From Isoptericola sp044389085 (GTDB lineage Bacteria > Actinomycetota > Actinomycetes > Actinomycetales > Cellulomonadaceae), in contig NZ_JBIRXP010000005.1 of assembly GCF_044389085.1 (NCBI RefSeq), positions 186,001-250,000 of the forward strand: DNA of 64,000 nucleotides. Direction: 5' to 3'. Positions 41,880 through 49,945 of the stretch are shown in pieces. The position numbers were made by a program, and so were the translations under genes. Within the stretch, counting starts at the first letter, position 1, and each line of letters opens with the position of its first letter. The notes below the pieces were generated by a model. The model searched no databases. It was given only the letters and a program-made list of their open reading frames with translations, and was not told where the DNA came from.

Positions 41880-42878
41880 TCAGCACGACGTCTCGGGGAC
41901 GGAACCCGGCCCGCACAGCGGTGGCTCAGGCGCCGGGGCGCTGTCGCGGGGGCCCTGCTCAAGCACGGTGGTCCCCAGCATGACGGTGCCGTCGTTGTCC
42001 ATGAGGCGAGTTTCCAGCAGCGCGCCGGAGACCGGGTCGAGCAGCAGTTCTGCGATTCCGAGTCCCCGGTCGGAGAAGTCCGCGCGGACCGCGGTAGCGT
42101 CGCGTCCGGTGCTGTCGGGGGTGTGGCCGATCAGCTCGACGTCGGGGATGCCGGCGAGGATCTGCCACAGCGCGCGACGCAGCTCCGGACCGGCAGGGCT
42201 GCCCTGGAGCAGGCTCACGGCCTGACTCCACAGGTCCCATTCGTAGCCGTGATCGCTCGCCGGCATCCCGGCCGTGAGCTGCTCGGTCAGGGCCGCGGGT
42301 TCGGTCGGCAGCTCGTCGAGCTCGTCCCAGGTGAACTGAGGATTCCCTCCGAACACCGGAGGGCCGCCACCTTCGACGGTGTCGGAGAGGTCAAGCACCC
42401 GCACGAGCGAGGGGTCCAACGTCGAGTCCCCGTGCTCCGCAGCGGCGAGGGCTGCGGAGATCTCGTCCTTGATGAGGAGGGTGTCCCGCGATCGCCAGAC
42501 CTCGCGGTCGTACGGGCCCAGCTCGTAGGGTCCCATTCCCGACTCGGTCACCTGTTCGTGCACGTACCAGTACTCCCCGTCCCCGACGGGCTGGGTGGCG
42601 GCGCCGTCCGCTGCCTCGAGCAGCACGAGCTCGGCAGACGCAGGGGCGGTACCGAGCACGCCGGCCGCGACGATCGCCGCGACGGCTGTGCCGGCGGCGG
42701 CGACACGCGGCCACCAGCGCCGTCGCGCACGCACGGCCCGGGCGGGGCGCGGCGCAGCGGTCATGATCTGTCCCAGGGTCTCCTCGGCGCGCGTCTCCTC
42801 CGAGGCGGTGAGCGGTGCGGCCGCCGCCGGGTTGGCCGCGGAGAGACGACGCAGCGTGGGGTCGGTCAGGAGGTTCAT
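41880..42878 (-). CDS. CU044_5270-like membrane protein, partner of the ECF sigma factor
   Basis: A 332-residue protein: a cytoplasmic N-terminus (MNLLTDPTLRRLSAANPAA), one TM helix around residues 57-78, then a large extracytoplasmic domain (GDGEYWYVHEQVTES, DREVWRSRDTL, VSGALLETRLMDND). This is the CU044_5270 pattern seen behind sigma-70-like genes in actinobacteria. The ATG overlaps the sigma gene stop (ATGA), so it is probably its regulator or effector. An anti-sigma role is inferred, not shown. Confidence 0.72.
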   Translation of the reverse strand: MNLLTDPTLRRLSAANPAAAAPLTASEETRAEETLGQIMTAAPRPARAVRARRRWWPRVAAAGTAVAAIVAAGVLGTAPASAELVLLEAADGAATQPVGDGEYWYVHEQVTESGMGPYELGPYDREVWRSRDTLLIKDEISAALAAAEHGDSTLDPSLVRVLDLSDTVEGGGPPVFGGNPQFTWDELDELPTEPAALTEQLTAGMPASDHGYEWDLWSQAVSLLQGSPAGPELRRALWQILAGIPDVELIGHTPDSTGRDATAVRADFSDRGLGIAELLLDPVSGALLETRLMDNDGTVMLGTTVLEQGPRDSAPAPEPPLCGPGSVPETSC

Positions 42879-43438
42879 GGCTGCGTTCCTTCCACGACGT
42901 CGGGGCTCGGGCGTCGACCGGGCCACGGGGCCGGCTCGGAGCGGAGATCGGTGTCGACGTCCGCGAGGAGATGTCTGAGGCGGCGCCGCGCACGGGACAG
43001 GCGCACCGAGAAGGCGGCGCGGGTGCACCCGAGGACCTGGGCGGCCTCGCGTCCGGTGAGACCGTCCCAGGCCACCAGGGCCAGCACCTCGCGGTCGGCC
43101 TCGCTCAGGCGCGTCCACGCGACATGCATGTCGACCCTGGTCGTCGCATGGGCGATCGCGTCCTGCGGCACGTCGCGCTCGGCACCGATGCGCAGGGCGA
43201 GCTGGTGCCGTCGGCCGTGAGCGCGCCGGTCCTGGGCCAGCACGTTGCGCGCGACGCCGAACAACCACGGGCGGATCTCGCGCGGCACGTCGGCCCAGCG
43301 GTTCCACGCGATGGCGAAGACCTCGGCCGCGAGGTCCTCGGCGACGTCGGGGTCGGCGCGCCGCTGCACGAACCTCAGCACGTCCGGGTACAGCGCACGG
43401 AAGACCTCGCTGAACACGGTGTCCGCGGGCGCCGTCAC
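42875..43438 (-). CDS. ECF-type RNA polymerase sigma factor
   Basis: A 187-residue sigma factor. Region 2 is FRALYPDVLRFVQRRADPDVAEDLAAEVFAIAWNRW with the following PWLFGVARNVLAQDRR; region 4 is RLSEADREVLALVAWDGLTGREAAQVLGCTRAAFSVRLSRARRRL. No region 1 or 3. I choose the GTG at 43438, which has AGAGGA 7 bases upstream; the ATG at 43468 gives 10 more residues and has no visible ribosome binding site. Translationally coupled to the downstream membrane protein. Confidence 0.9.
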   Translation of the reverse strand: MTAPADTVFSEVFRALYPDVLRFVQRRADPDVAEDLAAEVFAIAWNRWADVPREIRPWLFGVARNVLAQDRRAHGRRHQLALRIGAERDVPQDAIAHATTRVDMHVAWTRLSEADREVLALVAWDGLTGREAAQVLGCTRAAFSVRLSRARRRLRHLLADVDTDLRSEPAPWPGRRPSPDVVEGTQP

Positions 43439-43537
43439 GGGCTCATCCTCTGTCTCACACCCGTACATCGTCGTGGGGCGGCGGAGTGCAACACCGTGGC
43501 TCGCCGGCCGCCGAAGGGCGGTCGGGGTGGGCTCAGC

Positions 43538-44377
43538 TCATCCGGTCTGCGCGGCTGCGGCGAACAGCGCCGCCGTGGGATCGAACGGAGCCCCGGTCAG
43601 GTCGCCCAGGATCTCGACGTCGCCCAGGCCCGCGGCCGCCAGCTCGCCGGTGAGCTCCGCGGGCGTGAAGTAGCGGGCCCAGTTGCAGAAGGTGCGCGTC
43701 CGGTCCGCCTCGACGATCTCGTAGCGGTCCAGCGCGACCCGCTCGTCCTCGTACCGGTGGGTGTTGAGGAAGCCGAAGTACGGCTCCGCGGACCAGAAGC
43801 CGTCCATGAGGTCGGGGGCATAGGTCGCCCGCTCGACCACGGCGTCGAAGGCGGGCGCGTGGTCGACGTCGAACACGAACGTCCCGCCCGGGGCGAGCTG
43901 GGTGCGGACCGTGTCGAGGAGGGCCCGCCGCTCGCTCGGGGCGAGGGCGCCGTAGTCCCGCATGACCATGATGATGAGGTCGTAGCGCGCCTCGTCCCGG
44001 TAGGCGAGGTAGTCCTGGTGCAGGTACCGCACCGACAGCCCTTCGGTGCGCGCCAGCGTCCGGGCGTGCTCGAGGGAGCGCGACGACACGTCGAGCCCGG
44101 TGACGGAGGCTCCCGTGCGCGCGAGCCGCGTCGTGTAGAGCCCGGGCCCGCACCCGAAGTCCGCCACGGTGGAGCCCGCGTCGAGGTCGAACCGGTCGAT
44201 CAGCCAGGCGGCGATGCTCTCGAGGTAGTCCGCGCGATAGGACGAGAGGTCGACCTGCGGGTCGAGGTGCGCGGCGAGCATCCGCTCGGAGACGTGCGGG
44301 TCCGACCACAGCCCGGTGGTCGTCCGGGTGGAGTACAGCGCGGGCCGGCGGTTGATGCCGGCGAGCTGGTCGTACAC
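43538..44377 (-). CDS. Class I SAM-dependent methyltransferase
   Basis: A 279-residue methyltransferase. The SAM-binding motif I is VADFGCGPGLYTTRLA near residue 70, the acidic motif after strand 2 is VTGLDVSSRSLEHA, and motif IV is YDLIIMVMRDYGAL. The last 90 residues are a beta-rich substrate domain. The GTG at 44377 has AGGAGC 6 bases upstream. A solitary gene; substrate unknown. Confidence 0.85.
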   Translation of the reverse strand: MYDQLAGINRRPALYSTRTTTGLWSDPHVSERMLAAHLDPQVDLSSYRADYLESIAAWLIDRFDLDAGSTVADFGCGPGLYTTRLARTGASVTGLDVSSRSLEHARTLARTEGLSVRYLHQDYLAYRDEARYDLIIMVMRDYGALAPSERRALLDTVRTQLAPGGTFVFDVDHAPAFDAVVERATYAPDLMDGFWSAEPYFGFLNTHRYEDERVALDRYEIVEADRTRTFCNWARYFTPAELTGELAAAGLGDVEILGDLTGAPFDPTAALFAAAAQTG

Positions 44378-44462
44378 GTGGGGCTCCTGTGCGAGATGGA
44401 GTCGTGGGCACCGAGAGGTGGGCGGGGTCGCGACTCTGGCGTCCCGGGCAAACCCCGACCGC

Positions 44463-45023
44463 TCACGATAGGGCGTCTGCCATGTCCTCGAGCGCGCCGA
44501 ACGGCGCCGGCGCCGCGAAGAGCCCCCGCAGGGACGGCTCGTACGCGGACAGGGCCCGCACCTGGAAGAAGCGCTCCAGCGCCGGGTCGCCCGGCTCGAT
44601 GCCCCACGACGACCCGGGCACGAACCCGAAACGGGAGTAGTACCCCGGGTCGCCGACGAGCACGACGACCGGCTCCCCCGACGCGTCAGCGGCACCGAGC
44701 ACAGTGTGCACGAGAGCGGAGCCGACGCCGGTCTGCTGGTGGTCGGGGTGGACGCTCAGCGGCCCGAGCACCAGCGCGGGGTGCTCGCCCACCCGGGCGC
44801 GCGTGCAGACGACGTGGCCGACGACGTCGTCGCCCGCGCAGGCCACGAAGGCGAGCCCCGGGATCCAGCACCGGTCGGCACGCAGCAGGCCGACGAGGGT
44901 CGCCTCCCCGGGCGCGCCGTCCGGCTCGATGGGCGGTGCCGAGTACTGCGCCCCCGTGAACGCGGCAGCGGTGACCGCGCGTACGGCGGCGGCGTCGGAG
45001 GGCAGCTCCCGGCGGATCAGCAT
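44463..45023 (-). CDS. GNAT family N-acetyltransferase
   Basis: A 186-residue YhbS-like acetyltransferase. Core motif A is LGPLSVHPDHQQTGVGSALVHTVL with VVLVGDPGYYSRFGFVPGSSWGIEPGDPA, typical of the N-acetyltransferase subgroup that acts on small molecules or is uncharacterised. Starts at MLIRRELPSDAAAVR; an upstream extension would only add Arg-rich sequence. Confidence 0.85.
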   Translation of the reverse strand: MLIRRELPSDAAAVRAVTAAAFTGAQYSAPPIEPDGAPGEATLVGLLRADRCWIPGLAFVACAGDDVVGHVVCTRARVGEHPALVLGPLSVHPDHQQTGVGSALVHTVLGAADASGEPVVVLVGDPGYYSRFGFVPGSSWGIEPGDPALERFFQVRALSAYEPSLRGLFAAPAPFGALEDMADALS

Positions 45024-45131
45024 GGCTGCGATGCTGGCACGACCGGGCCGACGTCGTCGCGACAATTCCGCCGGGGTCGTGGCGCGGGGCTCATGCCAGG
45101 CCCGGGACGTCCGGCGCGGACCGAGCGGACG

Positions 45132-45160
45132 GTGACGCGGCGTCGCGGGGCTCGTATCGT
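45132..45160 (+). promoter_or_regulatory. Promoter giving a leaderless LysE-type mRNA
   Basis: GTGACG (45132-45137) and TATCGT (45155-45160) are spaced by 17 bases. The GTG start codon follows the -10 by only 6 bases and no Shine-Dalgarno exists, which is the leaderless arrangement common in actinobacteria. Confidence 0.55.
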
Positions 45161-45166
45161 GGCGCC

Positions 45167-45808
45167 GTGACCGTGCTCCAGGCGCTGCTCGCCTTCGCCC
45201 TCGTCGCGGGGCTCCTGACCCTCGTCCCCGGCCTCGACACTGCCCTGGTGCTGCGCAGCACCGTGACGCGCTCGAGGTCGCACGGCTTCGCGGCGCTGGG
45301 CGGCATCCAGGTCGGCACCCTGGTGTGGGGCGCCGCCGCCGCGGGCGGCGCGGCCGCCCTGCTCGCCGCCAGCCAGACGGCGTACCGCGTGCTCACCGTC
45401 GCCGGCGCGGCGTACATGGTGTGGATGGGGGCGTCGATGCTCTGGCGCTCGTTCCGGTCGCCGCGCGACGCCGTCGCGGAGGTCGACGTGCCCCTGCCGG
45501 CCGGCGGCCGGTGGCGCGACTTCGGGCTGGGACTGAGCACCAACCTGATGAACCCCAAGGTCGGCGTCTTCTACGTCGCGGCCATCCCCCAGTTCGTGCC
45601 CGACGGGGTCAACCCGCTGCTCATGGGCCTGCTGCTCGCCCTGGTGCACTGCGTGCTCGGGACGGCGTGGCTGTCGCTCGTCGTTCTCGGCGCCGGTTGG
45701 TTCGGGCCCCGGCTGCGCCGCTCCGGCGCCGTGCGGTGGGTGGACCGCGTCACCGGCGGGGTGCTGCTGCTCTTCGGTGCGCGTCTCGCCGCGACCGCAC
45801 GCGCCTGA
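45167..45808 (+). CDS. LysE/RhtB family amino-acid exporter
   Basis: A 213-residue membrane protein with six hydrophobic segments. The family hallmark near the N-terminus is LLTLVPGLDTALVLRSTVTRSRSHGFAALGGIQVGTLVWG, and GLSTNLMNPKVGVFYVAAIPQFV lies in the middle. It exports amino acids or homoserine-lactone-like molecules. GTG start with probable leaderless transcription. It stands alone on the plus strand, convergent with a TetR gene 18 bases away. Confidence 0.9.
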   Translation: MTVLQALLAFALVAGLLTLVPGLDTALVLRSTVTRSRSHGFAALGGIQVGTLVWGAAAAGGAAALLAASQTAYRVLTVAGAAYMVWMGASMLWRSFRSPRDAVAEVDVPLPAGGRWRDFGLGLSTNLMNPKVGVFYVAAIPQFVPDGVNPLLMGLLLALVHCVLGTAWLSLVVLGAGWFGPRLRRSGAVRWVDRVTGGVLLLFGARLAATARA

Positions 45809-45826
45809 GGCACGCCCGGCGCGGGG

Positions 45827-46387
45827 TCAGGTGAACGTCAGCCGGTCCACGATCCGCCGTGCCACGACCTCCGGGTCGACGGAGGCGTCCACCAGCTCCG
45901 ACCCGGCGAACGCGCCCTCGCGCCACAACGACGCGAACCCGTGCACGACGGACCAGGCCGCCAGCTGCACCGAGCGGCGGTCATCGACCCCCTCGAGGCC
46001 GTCGACCCCCTCCCGCAGGGCCGTCCCGGAACGCCGGCGCGCGGCCGCGAGGTCCGCGTCGTCCGCCCGGAGCAGGTCGGACCGGAACATGACGGCGAAG
46101 TGCCCCGGGCGGGCGAGCGCGAACCGGACGTAGGCGACCGCCACGTCGCGCAGGTCGGGGCCGGCCACCTGGAGCTCCGCCGCCAGCAGGTCGAAGCCCT
46201 CGGTCGCGAGCGCGGTGAACAGCCCCTGACGGTCGCCGAAGTGGTGCGCCGGAGCGGCGTGCGAGACCCCCGCTCGCTGCGCCAGGCCGCGCAGCGAGAG
46301 ACGGTCGACACCGTCCTGCGCGATCTGCTCGGCCGCCTGGCACAGCACGACGGCCCTCAGGTCGCCGTGGTGATACGCCTCTCCCAT
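45827..46387 (-). CDS. TetR-family regulator, divergent from DoxX-like gene
   Basis: A 186-residue repressor. The helix-turn-helix is LSLRGLAQRAGVSHAAPAHHFGDRQGLFTALATEGFDLL (about residues 28-66), the SHAAPAHHF subgroup with a WHG-type C-terminal domain (FALARPGHFAVMFRSDLL). The ATG at 46387 follows GGAGGTCGG. It is transcribed away from the DoxX-like gene across a region with paired CTAG operators, so it probably represses both. Confidence 0.88.
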   Translation of the reverse strand: MGEAYHHGDLRAVVLCQAAEQIAQDGVDRLSLRGLAQRAGVSHAAPAHHFGDRQGLFTALATEGFDLLAAELQVAGPDLRDVAVAYVRFALARPGHFAVMFRSDLLRADDADLAAARRRSGTALREGVDGLEGVDDRRSVQLAAWSVVHGFASLWREGAFAGSELVDASVDPEVVARRIVDRLTFT

Positions 46388-46398
46388 CCGACCTCCAT

Positions 46399-46413
46399 CT
46401 AGCCATTGACTAG
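46399..46413. promoter_or_regulatory. CTAG-N7-CTAG operator 1
   Basis: CTAG at 46399 and 46410 with 7 bases between. It overlaps the -35 hexamer TTGACT of the DoxX-like gene. CTAG is scarce in this sequence, which makes the pairing notable. Confidence 0.6.
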
Positions 46414-46435
46414 TCCTGCGTCGCGGACCTAACTT
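46406..46435 (+). promoter_or_regulatory. Promoter of the DoxX-like gene
   Basis: TTGACT (46406-46411) and TAACTT (46430-46435), spacer 18 bases. The expected transcription start near 46442 is bracketed by the two CTAG operators, a layout suited to repression by the divergent TetR protein. Confidence 0.55.
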
Positions 46436-46443
46436 GTCACCGT

Positions 46444-46458
46444 CTAGATCTACTCTAG
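46444..46458. promoter_or_regulatory. CTAG-N7-CTAG operator 2
   Basis: CTAG at 46444 and 46455, the same 11-base period as operator 1 and exactly 45 bases from it. It covers the predicted transcription start of the DoxX-like gene. Confidence 0.6.
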
Positions 46459-46473
46459 CCCCCGGGAGAGCGC

Positions 46474-46914
46474 ATGGCACCCCTCGTCGTCCTCGTCACC
46501 GTCACCCTCGCGGCACGGTGCCTCGGCGCCCTCGCCGTCGCGCCGCTCGACGCCTGGCCGGCCGCCGTCACCGCGGGCCTGGCAGCCATGCTGCTCCTCA
46601 CCGCGAGCGCCCACTTCACGCGGCCCCGTCGTGCGGCTCTCGTCGCGATGGTGCCGCCGCGCCTCCCGCGGCCCTCGCTCCTCGTGACCGTGACGGGCGT
46701 GCTCGAGCTCGCGGGCGCCGTCGGGCTCGCGCTGCCCGCGACGCGTACGGCGGCGGGCCTCTGCGTCGCGCTGCTGCTCGTCGCGATGTTCCCGGCCAAC
46801 GTCCACGCGGCGCGCGCCTCCACGGGCATGCGCACGATGCCACTGCCGGCGAGGGCCGCGCTCCAGGTCGTGTTCGTGGGGGCCGGCCTCGTGGCCGCCT
46901 TCGGGGCCCGGTGA
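46474..46914 (+). CDS. DoxX-like membrane protein
   Basis: A 146-residue protein with four hydrophobic helices. VTGVLELAGAVGLALPATRTAAGLCVALLLVAMFPANVHAA is the DoxX-like signature. GGGAGAG precedes the ATG by 4 bases. Family members are integral membrane proteins of poorly known role, some linked to thiol or redox stress. Control by the adjacent TetR is suggested by the operators. Convergent with the molybdoenzyme, 9 bases between stops. Confidence 0.85.
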   Translation: MAPLVVLVTVTLAARCLGALAVAPLDAWPAAVTAGLAAMLLLTASAHFTRPRRAALVAMVPPRLPRPSLLVTVTGVLELAGAVGLALPATRTAAGLCVALLLVAMFPANVHAARASTGMRTMPLPARAALQVVFVGAGLVAAFGAR

Positions 46915-46923
46915 CCGGGCTGC

Positions 46924-48519
46924 TCAGGTGATCGTCAGCTCGATGGTGTGCCAGCCGGTGGCGCCGTCGGGCGCGGGCGGCGCCTCCGCCTCGACCTGCA
47001 CGGCGCCGTCGGCGTCGGTCGCACGCACGGCGACGTGGTGGTCGCCGGGGGCCGCGTCCCAGTCCAGGCGCCACTGGCGCCACGTGTCCGGGCCGACGGT
47101 GTCGGCGAGGTCCGCGGTGACCCAGTCGCCGTCGTCCACCCGGACCTCGACGGCGGAGATCCCCGTGTGCTGCGCCCAGGCGACGCCGGCGAGCGTCACC
47201 GCACCGGCGGGCAGGTCGTCGCCGGGGCGCGGCACGTCGATCCGCGACGACAGCTTGACCGGCCCCAGCGCCGACCAGCCCCGCGGCGTCCAGTAGCCCT
47301 GCTCGTCGGCGAACCGGGTGACCTTGAGCTCCGTGACCCACTTGGTGGCCGACACGTAGCCGTACAGCCCGGGCACCACGAGACGCGCCGGGAAGCCGTG
47401 CTCGGTGGGCAAGGGCTCGCCGTTCATGCCGACCGCCACGAGGCAGTCGCGGTCGGCCTCCTGCAGCACCTCCAGCGGCGTGCCCGCGGTGAACCCGTCC
47501 GTGCTGCGCGAGAGCACCATGTCCGCACCGGCCTGCGGCCGTGCCCGCTTCAGCAGCTCGCGCACGGGGTAGCCGAGCCACAGCGCGTTGCCGATCAGGT
47601 CGCCGCCCACCTCGTTGGAGACGCACGCCAGCGTGACGTGGTGCTCCTCGAGCGGCAGTGCGAGCAGCTCCTCCCAGGTGATCGTGAACGGTTCGTCCAC
47701 GAGGCCGGTCACGCTCAGGGTCCACGTGCCGGGGTCCACCTGGGGCACCACCAGCGCGGTGTCGATCCGGTAGAACTCGGCGTTCGGCGTGACGTACGGG
47801 GCGGCGCCCTCGACGCCGAGATCGGCTCCCGCGGGAACCGCGGGGGCCGCCCTCGCCGGCCTGGGCAGGCGGATCGCCTCCCGGGCCGCCGTCACCGCGC
47901 GGCCACCTGCGGAGACCACGCGCGAGACGCCGAGCACGACGACGGCGCCCGCCGCGGTGACGCCGGTCCACTGCAGGAAGCGGCGTCGGTCGATCGCGTC
48001 CCGCAGGTCGGCGCCGGGCCGCTCGTCCTCGGCGAACCAGGTCTCGACGCGGCGCAGCAGGGCGCTGAGCAGGGCGATCGCCGCCACCACGCCGATCAGG
48101 GAGGGCAGCGCCCAGGCGATGTTCGCGCCCGGCCGTTGCGCGGCGAGGACCGCCGCGACCACCCCGACGGCGCCCAGCAGGACGGCTCCCCAGGGCGGGC
48201 GGCGGCGCTCGAGGAAGCCGGCGAGCGCCGCCCCGGCGAGCGCGACGACGCCCATCGTCGCGAGCAGCACGGCCTTGTCCGCCGTGCCGAACCACGACAC
48301 CGCGAGGTCCTTGAGCCAGCCCGGGACGCCGTCGACCACGGCGCCGCCGGCGGCCAGGACCGGGCTCGACGACGGGTCGACGAACGCCGCGACCAGCTCC
48401 GCGACGGCGAGCCCGGCCGCCGTCGCGACGACGCCCGCGAGCGCCGCCCACCAGCCGTCCCGCGGCCGCGGCTCGGCCGGGACCGCGGACCGGACGTCCC
48501 ACGGCGCCTCGTGGCTCAT
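46924..48519 (-). CDS. Membrane-anchored sulfite oxidase-fold molybdopterin oxidoreductase
   Basis: A 531-residue protein. Residues 25-200 hold about four to five TM helices, ending in RRRFLQWTGVTAAGAVVVLG, which resembles a twin-arginine-like segment fused into the last helix. The rest is a sulfite-oxidase/YedY-type molybdopterin domain: LACVSNEVGGDLIGNALWLGYPV contains C299, the expected Mo ligand, and AQHTGISAVEVRVDDGDW begins the Mo-co dimerisation domain. Substrate unknown (sulfite, methionine sulfoxide or other). The preceding gene ends 4 bases upstream and is probably cotranscribed. Confidence 0.85.
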   Translation of the reverse strand: MSHEAPWDVRSAVPAEPRPRDGWWAALAGVVATAAGLAVAELVAAFVDPSSSPVLAAGGAVVDGVPGWLKDLAVSWFGTADKAVLLATMGVVALAGAALAGFLERRRPPWGAVLLGAVGVVAAVLAAQRPGANIAWALPSLIGVVAAIALLSALLRRVETWFAEDERPGADLRDAIDRRRFLQWTGVTAAGAVVVLGVSRVVSAGGRAVTAAREAIRLPRPARAAPAVPAGADLGVEGAAPYVTPNAEFYRIDTALVVPQVDPGTWTLSVTGLVDEPFTITWEELLALPLEEHHVTLACVSNEVGGDLIGNALWLGYPVRELLKRARPQAGADMVLSRSTDGFTAGTPLEVLQEADRDCLVAVGMNGEPLPTEHGFPARLVVPGLYGYVSATKWVTELKVTRFADEQGYWTPRGWSALGPVKLSSRIDVPRPGDDLPAGAVTLAGVAWAQHTGISAVEVRVDDGDWVTADLADTVGPDTWRQWRLDWDAAPGDHHVAVRATDADGAVQVEAEAPPAPDGATGWHTIELTIT

Positions 48520-48523
48520 GACC

Positions 48524-49078
48524 TCAGCGTCCCACCGCGGGCGGGCCGGGGGCACCCGGGTCGGGCCAGGCGGCGAGGTGCCCGAGCCACGCGATCGCGA
48601 GCCACGACCCCTCGACGACGAGGTCCGCCCCCGGGCCGGCGAGCGTGGCGGTGCACGGCGTGTCCAGCGTCCACGGCCCGTCCTCCCCCGGTGCGAGCGT
48701 CAGCGACCGCAGCCTCAGCGTCGTGCGGTCCAGCTCGACGTCGCCCGCGTCACCGGGCAGCGCGACCCAGGTCCGCTCGCGCGCGGCCCACAGGGTCGGG
48801 CGCTCGCCCCCGCCGTGGCGGAGCCAGTCCGCGGTGCCGCCCGTGACGACGCACGGCAGCTCGGCCACGGGCTCGGCGGGGTCGCGCGGCACCCGCGGCG
48901 GCTCGTCCCCGAGGCTCGACACGTCACCCGCCGGGGCGTTCCCGTTCGCGATCGACAGCGCGAGGTCCACGGCGGCCCGCACGAGGCCCGTCGCCGCGCC
49001 GGCGCTCTCCCGCACCCCGCGTCGTTGCCGCCGCGGCCGCCGCCAGGAGATGGCGTCCTGGACCCGGGGAGTCGTCAT
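48524..49078 (-). CDS. Hypothetical protein upstream of the molybdoenzyme
   Basis: A 184-residue protein I do not recognise. It begins with a basic Arg-rich segment, then an Ala-rich helix, then a probably beta-rich domain (WVALPGDAGDVELDRTTLRLRSLTLAPGEDGPWTLDTPCTATL) ending in GSWLAIAWLGHLAAWPDPG. No signal peptide or catalytic motif is evident. The stop is 4 bases from the molybdoenzyme ATG, so a linked role or simple cotranscription is likely. Confidence 0.65.
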   Translation of the reverse strand: MTTPRVQDAISWRRPRRQRRGVRESAGAATGLVRAAVDLALSIANGNAPAGDVSSLGDEPPRVPRDPAEPVAELPCVVTGGTADWLRHGGGERPTLWAARERTWVALPGDAGDVELDRTTLRLRSLTLAPGEDGPWTLDTPCTATLAGPGADLVVEGSWLAIAWLGHLAAWPDPGAPGPPAVGR

Positions 49079-49108
49079 GGCGTCGAAGGCTAACGCCACC
49101 GGCCGCCC

Positions 49109-49801
49109 TCACGCCCCCGCGGAGGCCGGCTCCGGCCGGGGCACGTGCGCGAACACCGACTGCCCCAGCCAGCGCGGCACCTGCCGGCGCACGTCCTCGG
49201 GCCCCTCGAGCGCCACCTCGTGCGAGCGCAGCGCGCTCGCCCAGGTCACGTCACCCCGCCACAGCCGGGTGAGGGCACGCAGCGGCGTCGTCACGACCAC
49301 CGCCGTCTCGTAGCCGGGGTCGTAGTCGCACACCTCGACCTGGCCGTCGCGCACGACGATCCACCACCGGGACACCCGCGGTGCCACGTCCGTGAGCGTG
49401 ATCGCCAGGACGGTGCGCTCGCGGGGCCAGGCGGCGACGTCGATCGTGCGGCGCATGTCCCACAGCAGGAGGTGCGGGTCGAGGTCGGCCTCCCCGAGCC
49501 CGCCGACCCACCGCGTGCCCCAGGCCCCGAGCGCCTCGACGAGCGGCCGCAGCTCCTCGCCCGCGGGGGTGAGCAGGTAGCGGACGTGCCCTTCGGCGCC
49601 GGCGCGTCGCACGATCCCCGCGCGCTCCAGCGTCCGCAGCCGCTTGGACAGCAGCGTGGGCGACATCTTCGGGTTGCCGCGGCGCAGCTCGTTGAACCGG
49701 GTGCTGCCGAGCAGCAGCTCCCGCACGACGAGCAGCGTCCACCGCTCGTCGAGCACCTCCATCGCCTTCGCGACGGGGCAGAACTGGCCGTAGCCCGCCA
49801 T
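49109..49801 (-). CDS. HxlR-family transcriptional regulator with C-terminal extension
   Basis: A 230-residue regulator. The HxlR winged helix (about residues 8-95) reads FCPVAKAMEVLDERWTLLVVRELLLGSTRFNELRRGNPKMSPTLLSKRLRTLERAGIVRR. The remaining 130 residues resemble an SCP2-like domain (WWIVVRDGQVEVCDYDPGYETAVVVTTPLRALTRLWRGD). It is divergent from a methyltransferase gene that it probably controls through the operator at 49861-49880. Confidence 0.87.
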   Translation of the reverse strand: MAGYGQFCPVAKAMEVLDERWTLLVVRELLLGSTRFNELRRGNPKMSPTLLSKRLRTLERAGIVRRAGAEGHVRYLLTPAGEELRPLVEALGAWGTRWVGGLGEADLDPHLLLWDMRRTIDVAAWPRERTVLAITLTDVAPRVSRWWIVVRDGQVEVCDYDPGYETAVVVTTPLRALTRLWRGDVTWASALRSHEVALEGPEDVRRQVPRWLGQSVFAHVPRPEPASAGA

Positions 49802-49860
49802 CTCCCCAGTGAACGCCCGCCGGGCAGGTCGCCGCCAGTACAGATCCAGGACTTCGCCCG

Positions 49861-49880
49861 GTCCAGATCCGGCACTGGAC
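49861..49880. promoter_or_regulatory. Operator candidate of the HxlR regulator
   Basis: A GTCCAG/CTGGAC inverted repeat with 8-base spacer, with a related CCAGTACAGATCCAGGAC segment about 26 bases to the left. Both lie in the 144-base divergent intergenic region. Confidence 0.5.
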
Positions 49881-49945
49881 CGGCGATCTCGCCCGGCGGA
49901 GCGTGAAGGGGTCAGCACACCCCGGCAGGAGCGAAGGAGCCCCTC

